NCBI GenBank assembly: GCA_025558095.1
Contig: JAIVFI010000007.1
Location: 744,001-808,000, forward strand
Origin: Hyaloraphidium curvatum
Lineage: Eukaryota > Monoblepharomycota > Hyaloraphidiomycetes > Hyaloraphidiales > Hyaloraphidiaceae
DNA length: 64,000 nucleotides
Reading direction: 5' to 3'
Shown piece after piece: positions 31,065-41,934 of the stretch. The translations under genes and the position numbers were made by a program. The notes beneath the pieces were generated by a model. It did no database searches, was not told the origin of the DNA, and was given only the letters and a program-made list of their open reading frames with translations. Each line of letters starts with the position of its first letter. Within the stretch, counting starts at the first letter, position 1.

Positions 31065-32138
31065 TCATCGCGGGAGGCTTCCCCGCCGTCCGAAGCGAGC
31101 GTGGAGCAGATTCCGCACCTCGTCCCTCGCGCACGCTCGAAGCTCGCACATATCCTCCTCCGTCATGCACTTCCAGGATTCCGCGTCGGCCGCAGCAGCC
31201 TCCTCCATCACTTCGTCCACGAGCAGAGAGAACAGGTCCCTCGCCCACGATCGCCGATCTCCCTCCGGCCTCGGTCCGACCTTGGACAGCGCGGCATCGA
31301 GGCGCTGATCCGTCGCGAGGCAGTATACTTCCCATTTCATTCTGCTCAGCGGCCCCGTGTCGCCGCGATCGCCGCCTGACGGCTGCTCGTCGTCGTCCTG
31401 CTTCACCGCTCCGTGGAATCTCCGGTCCTCCTCGAACCCTGCGGCCTTCCTCTTCACCAGCGGACGCATGCCCGACCCCAGAAGCTCCGTCATCGGCCTC
31501 ACCACCACCCCCTCGGCGGGATTGCTCCCCTCCGGCAGGAGCGGCAGCCCGAAAAGCGCAGGGACCCGCGAATTGAAGCCCAGCGGGAGGTCTATGGCCC
31601 CCTGGAAGCTCCCCCGGTACAGCAGTGGGACGCAGGGGATACCCGAGTCCAGGAAAGCCCTCCTCGAGGCGGCGAAGTCGACGAACTCCCGGCCCCCGGG
31701 TCCGTCGACGGCCGCGTCGAATGCGACGAAGCAGACCTCGGGATGATACCAGACGCCAGTCTGCACGGGGACCATCCCCGGCACCGACTGGACGTCCGGA
31801 TGAGGGTAGTTCCCGCCAAAGATCTCGCCGAATATGAGAACGGTTTCGTCGGACCGCCCGTCGCGGCCAGCGAGGATGCGAGGGGCCGCGGCCCGCAGGG
31901 AGTCCGAAAGCAGCTCGCGGACGGCCTTCCAGCCGAAGAATCCGTCCTTTTCGGAAAGCTGCCGGTGCCTGCTTGCGGCGCCGATGCCTTTTTGCGAGAC
32001 GGTGAAGCACAGATTGGCCCCGTGGACCTTTTCGGTCGCGGCCCACTCGAGCCTGTCGAGTCGGCGCATGTCGGCAGGAGAAAGTTTCCACGAGGAAGAT
32101 GAGGAGGGAATCTTGTGGTAGCCTTCGAAGGCCGCCAT
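31065..32138 (-). CDS. Rnl2-type RNA ligase
   Basis: A single exon of 357 residues. It has the nucleotidyl-transferase motifs in order: motif I EKVHGANLCF with the AMP-accepting Lys at residue 37, motif III VLIFGEIFGGNYP near 100-113, motif IV NPAEGVVVRP and motif V LVKRKAAGFEE. The family joins RNA ends, sealing 3'-OH to 5'-phosphate with ATP, as T4 Rnl2 and trypanosome editing ligases do. The C-terminal part (DLFSLLVDEVMEEAAAADAE) is helical. No mitochondrial signal is evident. Such ligases are uncommon in fungi, so origin by transfer is possible. The gene is divergent from nothing nearby; its stop faces the MDR gene start at 30854. Confidence 0.82.
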   Translation of the reverse strand: MAAFEGYHKIPSSSSSWKLSPADMRRLDRLEWAATEKVHGANLCFTVSQKGIGAASRHRQLSEKDGFFGWKAVRELLSDSLRAAAPRILAGRDGRSDETVLIFGEIFGGNYPHPDVQSVPGMVPVQTGVWYHPEVCFVAFDAAVDGPGGREFVDFAASRRAFLDSGIPCVPLLYRGSFQGAIDLPLGFNSRVPALFGLPLLPEGSNPAEGVVVRPMTELLGSGMRPLVKRKAAGFEEDRRFHGAVKQDDDEQPSGGDRGDTGPLSRMKWEVYCLATDQRLDAALSKVGPRPEGDRRSWARDLFSLLVDEVMEEAAAADAESWKCMTEEDMCELRACARDEVRNLLHARFGRRGSLPR

Positions 32139-32287
32139 TCGTCGGCGAGTGTGGTTTGATTCGGGGACGACTGTGCCACTGATCCGTGAGGCTGAGCTCG
32201 GACCTTCCCATCATCGACGATCGCGAAGCAAATGCGCCGCAATGCCTTCGATTCAATAGTTACGTTGCAAATGACATTCGCTGCTCG

Positions 32288-34291
32288 CTAGCCCGTGACG
32301 GTTCGCGTCACGGTCTGCACGACCGTCCTGGTCGCCTTGGACGTGATCGTCTTCCTCACAGTGATCCTGCTCACCACCGTCGTCGTCCGGCGCAGCGTGG
32401 TCCTGCTGACGACCGTCGTGCGCACGACGCTGGTCTTGGTCGCAGTCTTGGTGCACTTGCTGACCGTCGTTGCGCACTGGGAGCGCGTCGACGTGCGGAA
32501 GAGCGTGCGAGTCACGGATTTCGTGCACTTCGAAACCGTGGTGGTGCGCGTGAGGTCGCGAGGCGCAGGGTTTAAGTGCAGGCAGAGGGAGAAGATCCTT
32601 CCGGGGTAGGTGTTTTCCATGTAGTTCGTGCCGGTGTCGTTCACAACAAGGATCCACGGACCGTCGGCGTCGACGCCCCGCATCAAAGTCAAGGGTTGGT
32701 AAGGCCTGAGAGAGTTGATGATATACGGGTCTCTGTTGCCACTGCAGTCCATCGACGATGCGGATGCGTGGTCGTCGAGCATCAGAGGGGGTGCGTTGAG
32801 GAAAGTGCTAGGAAGGCACTGGGCTCGCCGCAGCAACGTGACCGACTGCTGGCCGCGCGGCGCCTGAAGCTCGACCACGAGTTCGTAGGGGTAGACGTGG
32901 TAATAGCGAAGCTCAACCACGACATCCCAAATGCGGCCGACTGAGGAAACGTCCAGCTGCAGGGAGGCGACGCCCAAGGTGGGCACGTAAAGCCCACTTT
33001 GCAGTTGATAGGACTTGCAGAGGCGCCGCATGCCGGTCGCTGCCGTCGCAGTCACCTGGAAATGTATCGAGCAACGTCAGCAGGGTCGGCAGAGATACGC
33101 CCATCAACGCGCCTGAGTTATCGTCGTTGGAGTGGTTGTCGTTCGTGTTCCCCTCGTGGTCGTGGTTGTTCGCGTAAGTGCCCCCTCAAACAAAGGCAGC
33201 CTGGCTGTAATCCAGTCCGAATAGTAGGAGATGCGCCAGAAGGTAGATTCCGTGGACGTGACGGAGCCGCAGGGTCCGTAGTACGCCCCAAGCCCAACAA
33301 GGAGCCAAGAACCGGCACCGTTTCCCACCACGAGGGCGCTGCCTTCATCGTTGCATAGTCCCTTGTAAGGATCCTTGGTGATGATTCTCTCCTGAATCTT
33401 TTGCTGGACAGTGAGGTTGACCATCATTGGGCTCTGATGGCATTCGCATATCAGCGGCAAAGCGTCCAGAAAAGCAAAACTTCAACTCACGGAGGAATAC
33501 AGACCGTCATTGCCGCGCCCAAATCCTGCAGCCGTTGCGACTGCATTGATGGGCAAAACCGAAGTGTCGCCCGCAACGAAGGTAACCGGCTGAAGAGGAC
33601 CCGTGCCGACCAAGAGAGGCTCGCTCAAGCCGACGAGTGCGATTGTGGCGTATTCTGAATACTCCACGAACGTCGTGTTGAACACGTAGGCACCTTCGGC
33701 CGAGGGCAATAGCGTAAGGTCATAGCGTCCGACTTCGATTGTCGTCGGATTCTGCAGAACCCGGCGAGCGCATTCGCCTCAGATGCAAATAGATTAGCGC
33801 AGCTTCACAGGAAGTGCCGTTCGCAATGCTTACCAGAAGTCACGACGACGCGAGGTCCAACGAGGGATCCCGAGCAGTTGTCGTTGCTACCGTAACCATA
33901 CGGACCACGACCAGCGAAAACCAAACTGCCCGAAATTGCCGTCAGTGGGCTTGTTCCGCGTGTCGCCAACCGGAATGGGGGCTCACCGAGCCAGAAAGGG
34001 GAACGATGCGGCCGACGGAACCGGCTCCCCGCCGACGATCGAAGGCGGCTGCCCCGCGGGGCCGCCCGCGACGCCGGCATCTCCAGCTTGAGCGTCCGTC
34101 TCAGGCGCAAGCGGCTCGGAGCGCTTTCCGAGCCCTTCGTAGGCGGGGTCCGCGAGCGCGGCAGGCAGACCGCAGGCGAGGCCGGCGACGAAGGCGACGG
34201 CCGCCAGACGGCGCACCCGCGCGGCGCGGCACCGGGGGCATGCCGGAGGTACGGCGCAGGATGGCGCAGATGGGAGGTTGCGTTTTTGCAT
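32288..34291 (-). CDS. Secreted trypsin-fold pseudo-protease with P domain and Thr/Arg-rich tail
   Basis: Five exons (34291-33987, 33925-33834, 33777-33491, 33433-33109, 33039-32288) join to 586 residues. It has a signal/anchor region (RRLAAVAFVAGLACGLPAALA), a pro-part and IVGGEPVPSAASFPF, the activation site of S1 serine proteases. NCSGSLVGPRVVVTSGEC stands where TAAHC is usual, so His57 is Glu. EYATIALVGLSEP stands for DIALLKL, so Asp102 is Thr. GLCNDEGSALV stands for GDSGGP, so Ser195 is Glu. A P-type (homo-B) domain follows (VGRIWDVVVELRYYHVYP to PWILVVND), then a tail of VSKCTK and RTT repeats. With all three catalytic residues changed it should not cut peptides; a binding or regulatory role is inferred. 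Confidence 0.78.
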
Positions 34292-34453
34292 GTATTCGTG
34301 AGTGGGAGGGTGAATGTGAAGTGTTGTGATTCACGGCGTGTCAGGGTCGGGGCTGTGTGGCGAAGTCGACCCCCAGATGACGTCGTCTCCCAGAGTCACA
34401 AATCCATTGGAGCTTGCCGACAGCGTGCAATGAAACAAAGCCTAGATGCAGCC

Positions 34454-36210
34454 CTAAGGCTTGTAGTGGATCCCGCCCTGCACAGACGCCTCCCTCCTCC
34501 ACGCCTCGTCCACGCCCCACCCGAGCCCCTCCACCACCTTCCTCGCCTCCCTCATCCCCGTGTTGAACGCGCCGTGCACCGAGCACCACTCCTCCGCCGA
34601 CGTGTGCTCCCCCGCAAAGTACACCTTCCCGTCCAGCGGCTCCGCCAGCGCGTCCTTGAGCCGCAGCATCCCCAACGGGCCGCCGGTGCCGACGGGCGCG
34701 TGCGAGTACGAGCCGTACGAGAAGGGATCCGAGTCCCACCATCCCGTCGTGCTGTGCTCGCACTTTGGCGGGGAATCGAGGGAGAACATCAGCGCGAGCT
34801 GCCGGCACAGCAGGTCCACGACGGCCTCCTCGCCGGCGCGCTCGAACAGCGCAGCGGTCTTGCGGTAGTGGAAGCAGACGAGCACGGGCACGTCGCGGTC
34901 GGGGTGCATGGCCTGGAGGTTGAGGAAGACGAGGACGTGCAGCTGGTTGGGCACGACGGGGGATGAGGCGGGGATCGGGCCCGGCTCGGGAAGGGAGGCG
35001 CCCTCGGCGACAGGGGGGAGGGCCGCGACGAACCAGTCCATGTCCTTGGGCCCTGCAAACGGCCGTCAGAGCAAAGTGGCGGGGTCCGGAGGCGCCGGAA
35101 CCCACAGAAGCACTTTTCGAACCTCATGTAGACCTTGTCCAGCGTGCCCATCCGGAACTTGCCCAGCGCCTCGACCTTTGCCGGCGGCAGCGGCGGCACA
35201 AACATGCCATCTTGGTGCCTCTGCATCACCCCGAGCGGGAACGTGACCACGGCCACCTCGCCCTCGTAGGTGCCCTTGTCCGTCGTCACCTTGACCGTGT
35301 CACCCCCGTGTTCGATCTTGCGCACCGGCTCGCCGAGCCGGATCGACGTGCCGACCTCGAGCCCGCCCAGCCGGACCAGGTTCTCGTAGACGGAGCGGTA
35401 CCCGTCGACGAGGTACCAGTCGGGCGACTTGGACTCGTAGGTCGGGTTCCAGTCGGCGTCGCCGCCCGAGAGGATCTCGGGGTCGGCCGCGATGGCGTTG
35501 GCGAGGACTGGCGAGGGAGAGGGAGGATCAGTGGCCCGTGTCGGGGTCCCCCGGGTCTGGAAGCCCACGTTCAGGTACGACGCTGAGCATCTCCATCTCG
35601 CGCTCGTCCCTGATCCCCGCCGCCTCCTTCATCGCCCCCATCTGCGCGTCCCATAGCTGCTTCCGCGTCACATCCAGATCCCTCCCGTCTCCGTCCCCCC
35701 CCTTGCCCCCGTCCCGCTTGATCCTCCTGCTCTTGGCCACCAGCTCCTTGTACGGCAGGTACGCCGCGTCCCACAGCTCCCCGCTCCGGTCCTCGGGCAG
35801 CCACCCGCCCCGCGGGTGCCACATGACGGCCCGCTCGGTCTCGTGCGTGCGGCCCTGGTACAGCCGCCGCACGACGAACTCGGGGTTGTTGACCCCGTGG
35901 ATCCAGGAGCCGCCGAGGTCGATGGGGATCGTGGTGCCGTCGGCCAGGGGGAAGTCGGCGGTGTGCGTGCGGCCGCCGATGCGGTCGCGCGCCTCGAGGA
36001 CGGTCACGCGGAGGCCGGCGCGGGCGAGCTGCGAGGCTGTCTCCCAACAAGGTCGGGACATCGGCATGTTCAGCATGGAGGAGCATAGGGCGGAGGAGGG
36101 TCAGGAAGGCCCGCCAAAGGGGGGAACTGTCGCCCACCGCACGCGAGCCCAGACATCCCGGCGCCGAGCACCAGCACCCTCGGCGGGTCGGCGGTGTCCA
36201 TGCTTCCCAT
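34454..36210 (-). CDS. Flavin amine oxidase (polyamine oxidase-like)
   Basis: Four exons (36210-36138, 36036-35569, 35507-35106, 35052-34454) give 513 residues. The FAD Rossmann motif is rebuilt across the first 101-nt intron: VLVLGAGMSGLACASQL, then VTVLEARDRIGGRTHT. Substrate and FAD features are DLGGSWIHGV, YLVDGYRSVYENLV, KVYMRFEKCFWP and the C-terminal VYFAGEHTSAEEW. These fit oxidases of polyamines such as spermine, or the LSD1-like relatives, making H2O2. No peroxisomal ending is seen (it ends GGIHYKP). An alternative donor for the second intron is possible by a few residues. Confidence 0.85.
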
Positions 36211-36845
36211 GGTTGGCCGGCTCGGTCTTTTTCGAGGCGCCGCCCGAACACGATGGGCACGCGGAACGCGAGATTCGGCGCCGATCCGCTCCGCGGCGGT
36301 GTTGCGTCCCGCGCGCCTGCCAAAGCCCCGACACCAATCATCCCGCGTAGCTATGCAGAAGCACATTGTTCGAACGTCCATCTACCTTAATGAAGCTTCT
36401 GGTGCCCTATCGTGTGCCCTATCGTGCTGCGTCTTGCCGGCAACATGCTCGCAACCCGTGGCAGCGGATTCCCCTCACGCGGATCCTCGGGAATCGGGTC
36501 TCAAAGTCCCCGTGAGTGCGAGCAGAACTTTCTCTGAAGCTGTACGACAAAGATTTGGCTCGATTGGCGATGTACCCGTTAGCCTGTTCCGGGATGCGGT
36601 CCCATTTGCCCCACTACAAGCGCTCGCCGACCGTTCTGCGCTACGAGACCAGCGGTTCGTGTCGATCCGGCATTGCTGATTTCATTTATTTCGGTTGCTC
36701 CCGTCCCGATGGGCGGGCCGAACGTGCATTTGACGTGCGTTGATTATGGGTCTGGCGTCGTGGATCCCAAGGATTCCAGACCCATCTGACGACGCTGCTG
36801 CGCCCCACCGACATTTCCCCCCATCCAAGGCCGCGGCTCACCGCG
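36211..36845. other. Intergenic region, no supported gene
   Basis: 635 bp between divergent genes (amine oxidase and the receptor-like protein). Short open frames (for example 36516-36743 plus) lack domains. It has a lower GC content than the rest and probably contains both promoters. Confidence 0.4.
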
Positions 36846-39800
36846 ATGCGGCGCGTGCTCCTCCTGCTTTTCTGTGCGGCCCTCCTCGGGCCGTTCCCGG
36901 CGGGTGCGGTGCCGCGGCCGCCGCCCGCCGGATCCCGCTCCCCCGCGGCCCGCGCCCTCCACCGCCGGCAGAGCGCCGACGGCGCCTTCTGCACCGCCGA
37001 CACGGACTGTATCGCGCCGAGCACGTGCGCCGCCCTGCAGTGCCAGCCGCTGACGACGTGCCCCGCGCCGCGCAACTCGTCCGAGGCGTCGTCGCAATGG
37101 CCCTTTACCTTTGCCGGCTACGCCGAGGGCGCCACGCAGATGCCGCTGCAGGACCCGCTGGTTGCCTACGGATCCGGAGGCGTCTTTGTCGGCGGGCGCT
37201 ATATCATGGCGCTCACGCTGCGCGGCTACGTGTTCCCGCGGATCCCCACGCAGCAGAACGCCTTCGTCTACCGCCTCGACGCCGCCACCGGCGAGTTCGA
37301 CTGGGCGTGGGGCCCCGGTGTGCCCGGCGGCGGCACCGACGGCTCCGCCATGAACAACGGCGAGCAGAGCGTGCAGGCCATCGCCGCATCGGGCGGGCTC
37401 GTGTACGTGTGCCTGGCCCTGGCGTGGTCGCAGGTGGCGCTGGACGCCACAACGACCTACACCGCCGCCGGGGGCGGGGACGCGCTGGTCGTCGCGCTCG
37501 ACCAGGCCGGCGCGCTGCACGGCTACCTGCCCATCCATTCCACCGGCTTCGACGCCTGCAGGTCCCTGTCCGTCGGCGAAGACGGCGGCATCTGGGCCGC
37601 GGGCGTCCACGCGAACCAGCTCACGGTCGGCAGCTTCTCGCTGCCGTACCAGGGTGGGCAATCGGTGGGCGGCACATGGGTGGTCAAGCTCAACGGGACC
37701 GTCGACCAGAACAACGTGCTCGCCGTCGAGGCCGCCACGACCATACCGGGAGGTCTCGGCACGTTCAATGAGGGACTTTTCGTGGCCGACGGGCCCTCGC
37801 CCCGCGGCGTCTTCGTCGCGGGCCACTTCATCAACAGCATCTATTTCGGGAACGGCGTCGTCGCGAACAACATGGACGGCAATACCAACTCGCGGGAGAT
37901 CTACGTTGTCGAGCTGAGCGCATCCACACTAGCTCCGGTGCGGGCAAAGACCATCGGCGGGCCGGAGGAACAGTACCTTTCCGGGCTTGCATGGGGCCAG
38001 GATTCATCGGGGAACCCGCAGCTCCTGGTCGCGGGCCGGACCAGGGACACCATGGACATCGACGGCGTCAACCTGTTCAACGGCAATGGACCGGGCGGAT
38101 CCGATTTCGTCCTGTCGTGCTCGGACGTGCTCTCCGACGCACTCAGGGGCGAAGCCGGGGTGACCGCCTACGGAACCGGCAGCCGCATGCCCTCCGTGCT
38201 GCCCATCGTCGTGGGCGGGCAGAGGCTGGTGGCCGCCACCTTCAATTCGGGCTCGAGCTTCACCGTCCGCCAGCACACCGGTGCGACCACGGTGCTGCCG
38301 GGCCAGGACGCCACCGCGGTGCTCCTTTCCGCCGACGACATGTCCTTCCGCAGCGCCCGCCGCCTGCACCGCACGGTGGGCGGGGGCGCCCAATTCTACT
38401 CCCTCGCCTTCGATGCCGCGGGATCGCGCCTCTTCTCCGCTGGGAGCACCAACGCGCCGTTCGCCGACTGCTACGTCAACTTCCTGGGGGCCACGAACCC
38501 CAACACCGGCATCGACGGTACCTTTGTGTTCGGCACGGGGTTCGGGAGCGGGCTCTCGTTCGCGCCGCTGAGCCCGGGCGTCGATTGCCCCGTCCTGTGA
38601 GTTGCGCATCGCCGGGCGCGGGGTTCATCTGCTGACCATCGCATGCGCAGGAACATCTCGGCGACCGAGGTGCTTGCGCCGCCGGCCCTCACCGCGAGCT
38701 ACAACGTCTCGAGCGAGGTGCTGACCTTTGTGCTCGAGTCCCCGGTCTACAACAACGGCACCTCGACGCTCAGGTAAGGCGTCTCCCGCGCGCATGTCCG
38801 CATCCGCTGACACCTCTTTCCCCGTACCAAAAAGGACGATGACCATGGCCCTCGGCGGCAGCTCCTCCTGCTCTGTCGGCCCCTCCTTCCCGTACACCTC
38901 CCCCTCGTGCGTCGCCCGCCAGACCCTCACGGGAACCTGGGCCGAGCTCCGATCCTGCGGCTGGATCGCCGGCCCCGACGTCGACGGCACCACCGAGGTC
39001 CGCTCCAACGTCACGATCTCGTGGACCGACACCGTCTCGGCCGGCGGCGCCGCGGGCACGCAGAGGACGGGGCAGTCATCCCGCCCCGTTAGCTTCACCT
39101 TCCCGACCTCGGCCATCGTCGACGGCGGCGCGGGGGTCAACGCGACGATCGGCAACGACAGCTTCGCCGTGCAGTCGTTCTCGTTCTTTTCCGGGGCCGG
39201 AGGGCAGAGGACGCTGCAGCTACGTTACACCCTCTCGACCGAGTTCCCCTTCCGCTATGCGTTCTCGTCGGTGACTTACCCGAACGCGGGGATGCAGACC
39301 ACCTCTTCGAATTTGGATACCGAGGTTCCCGCGGGATGCGCGACGGGATCCTGGACGCAGGGAAGCTGCGTACAGGTCCGCACCGTGTCGGCGCTTCTGG
39401 ACCCGGCCGTGTGCGACGTCTCGGGGACCTACTCGCTCCTTTTCGCCAGCTCGTGCGTCAACGGGGGCTGCCAGGCCGGCGCCTGGCAGGTGGACGTGTC
39501 GGCCGGCACGGTACCTGTTTGCGGCACAGCCCTGGACGGCTCTGTGCAGGGGGTCGTGGCCTCCCTGGTGCCCGCCGTCCCGACGGTGCCCCTGGGCAGC
39601 ACGATCCAGCTCGCCTTCTCGGCCTCGTCGCCCAACAAGCGAATGGTGCGGTGCGACGTGGCGGACATCTCGGTGCGGTCGGCCAAGCACGCGGCCGATC
39701 CGAGCTGGGCGCTGCGGACCCTGCTCGTGGCGGGGGTGCCGTCGGCCCTGGGAACCGCACTGGGGGTCGCGAGTGCGAACGGATTCGTGCAGCAGAACGC

Positions 39801-40584
39801 GGGCGGCGCCGCGTCGTTCGCGGATACGCTTTCGTTCTCGGCGACGGCCGGGTCCGATCCCGCCGGGGCGCTGCTCAAATCTAGTGACGTCGGGACCTCG
39901 GACAATGCGTTCCAGGTGGAGCTGAGGGCGGTGCTCTACTACGACGTGCAGAGCCTGCCCGGTCGGAGGCGCAGGCTGCGGAGCGTTGACATTGATGCCG
40001 TCGCGGACCTGGCGCCTGGGATCGTGGAGCTCGAATTGCGGTCGGAACCCGCCCCCGGATCGCCGCGGCACGCAGCCCGCCAGAGGGTCCGGCTGGTGAC
40101 CGAGGTGCCCGCATCCATCCTCCCCGGCCTGCCACAGCGGGCATCGGCTTCGGTCGTCGTGCTGCCTGCCCCACCTGGGGTGCCAGTGGGGGCGATTGTG
40201 GGGCTTGTGGTCGGAATCGTGCTCCTGGGCTCGGGACTCGTAACTGCTGCGGTGGTGCTGCGGAGGAAGAGGAAGGCGGCGGAAGCGCAGCAGGTGATTG
40301 ACGCCGCGGACGAGCCCTGGAGCGAGGCAAAGGTGCTTTCGGACGAGAAAGCCACTGAGACCATCTCGGTGCCTGCCCCGGATGTCGAAGCCGGGGACGG
40401 CTTGGCACCGGCGGCCCCAGCCCCCGCTGCGAGGAGGAAGAAGCGGCGGGGATCGGTGGCGCCGGTCGCTGTCCGAGCTTGGGACCAGAGCGCCGAAGCA
40501 CAGATCTCGGGCGCACCACCCTGCAGCACGGAGAAGGACCATGATGCGGACAGGGATTTGGATATCCTGGATCTGTACGGCTGA
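36846..40584 (+). CDS. Large receptor-like type I membrane protein
   Basis: Three exons (36846-38596, 38651-38773, 38835-40584) join to 1207 residues. A signal peptide (LLLLFCAALLGPFPAGA) is followed by a Cys-containing segment (CTADTDCIAPSTC) and a long region of repeated beta strands. These have the pattern of a blade-type fold, with segments such as GGVFVGGRYIMAL, GGIWAAGVHAN and GVFVAGHFINS. A second, all-beta, Cys-containing part follows. One span, VGAIVGLVVGIVLLGSGLV, and an RRKRK stop sequence lie near residue 1080; a cytosolic tail of about 110 residues follows. I do not recognise a named family. Introns are 54 and 61 nt. Surface sensing or adhesion is inferred only from topology. Confidence 0.75.
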
Positions 40585-40684
40585 TTCTTAATCACCAATT
40601 GAACTGCGTCCATCTTTCCCCAGCGTCTATCAAATCGCAGCTTCGCTAACGCCCGGTGGTCCAGCCCGCCCGTCCTCCACCCGT

Positions 40685-41779
40685 TCACGCGGAGCTGCTG
40701 CTGATCTTGAGAACCCGCTTGAGCGCATCGATGCGGAGCTTCTTCGCCAGCAGCACCGTCTCGGACTGGGGAAGCACGAGCTGCAATTTGCGGAGACAAA
40801 AATCAGCCTCCCCGAAACACGGCCGGAACACGATCCACCTACATCCCAGCCATGAATGCCCCCCTGGAAGATGTGGAGCTCGACGCCGACCCCGGCTTCC
40901 ATGAGCTTGCTGCAATATGCGATGGTCTCGTCGCGGAACAGGTCCAAGTCGGTCACGTCGGTGTAGGTCCACGGCAATCCGGTCAGATCCTCGACGGTGG
41001 CGCGGGCGGGGGCGGCGAAGATATCGGCGGGCTTGTCGCCGAGGTAGCATTTCCAAGCTACACAGAGCGGTCACGTACGAGTTTCGTCGATCTGCAGGCC
41101 TCCCACCGTGGATGTTGGTCGCCCTGTCCCACATGCCGTGGTCGACGATATCTTTGCTGCTCTGCGTGACGTTGCGGTCGTCGATCATGGGGTAGATGGG
41201 GAACTGCGCGGCCAGCGGCGGCGAGAGCCCCTCGAACTTGGCCTTGAGCACCGTCCCGGCAGTCATCCCGCCCCCGCCGCTCTGTCCGAACACTGCGATC
41301 CGCGCAGGGTCGATTCCCAGGGAGTCGGCATTCTCGCTGATGTACTTGAGCCCGGCATAGCAGTCGTTGACTCCGGCGGGGTAGGGGTGCTCCGGCGCGT
41401 TGCGGAAATCAACGGAGAAGAGGACGGCGCCTCCGACGGCGGCGGCGTACTCGGCGGCGACGCCCTGCCAGTCGCGCGCATCGGTGATGATGAACCCGCC
41501 CCCGTGAATGAAGTAGATGGCGGGGTGCTTGCCCTCCTTGGAGAGCGACTTGGGCCGGAACACCTGGATCATGACGTCCGGGTCGCCCTCCGCGAAGCCC
41601 TTGACCTTCATTTCCGAGACGTCGAGGCAGGAGAGGTCCTGCAGCCCAATGGTCTTGAAGAGCGCACTCCCGTTAACTCGGCGCGTGGCGAGGTCTTCCG
41701 GAGGCGGAATGCCCATGGCCTTCATCGCGGTGACCAGGGCGCGGTTGTCATCGTCCAGGAGGTGGTCGAGGCGACCCAT
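40685..41779 (-). CDS. Alpha/beta-hydrolase esterase (hormone-sensitive lipase-like)
   Basis: Three exons (41779-41107, 41057-40843, 40780-40685) give 327 residues. The HGGGFI oxyanion-hole box, nucleophile elbow GQSGGGG, catalytic Asp region YTDVTDLDLFRDE and catalytic His in GGIHGWD are all present. Splicing of the 49-nt intron restores ATNIHAWKCYLGD and the 62-nt intron GWDLVLPQSE. The HGGG motif places it in the HSL/bacterial esterase family that hydrolyses short to medium acyl esters. The N-terminal cap domain is of normal size. No signal peptide, so cytosolic. Confidence is high for the family. Confidence 0.87.
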   Translation of the reverse strand: MGRLDHLLDDDNRALVTAMKAMGIPPPEDLATRRVNGSALFKTIGLQDLSCLDVSEMKVKGFAEGDPDVMIQVFRPKSLSKEGKHPAIYFIHGGGFIITDARDWQGVAAEYAAAVGGAVLFSVDFRNAPEHPYPAGVNDCYAGLKYISENADSLGIDPARIAVFGQSGGGGMTAGTVLKAKFEGLSPPLAAQFPIYPMIDDRNVTQSSKDIVDHGMWDRATNIHGGRPADRRNSYVTALCSLEMLPRRQARRYLRRPRPRHRRGSDRIAVDLHRRDRLGPVPRRDHRILQQAHGSRGRRRAPHLPGGHSWLGCRWIVFRPCFGEADFCLRKLQLVLPQSETVLLAKKLRIDALKRVLKISSSSA

Positions 41780-41934
41780 GGCGGGCGATTGAATGCTGGA
41801 TTCGGTGGAGCGTGGGGAACTTTCGAGTCGCCTTGGTGGGGGACACCGGAATCGCGAACGGCCGGTGGCAGTGTGGCAAGGCAAAGAGCTTTTCGCGTCG
41901 AAACAAGCTGCGTTCCTTTAATCAAGCTTTCCCA

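Noticed and set aside
36744-37826. A 360-codon minus frame opposite the receptor-like gene
   Set aside because: Antisense shadow without a domain; the plus strand carries the signal peptide and ordered strands.
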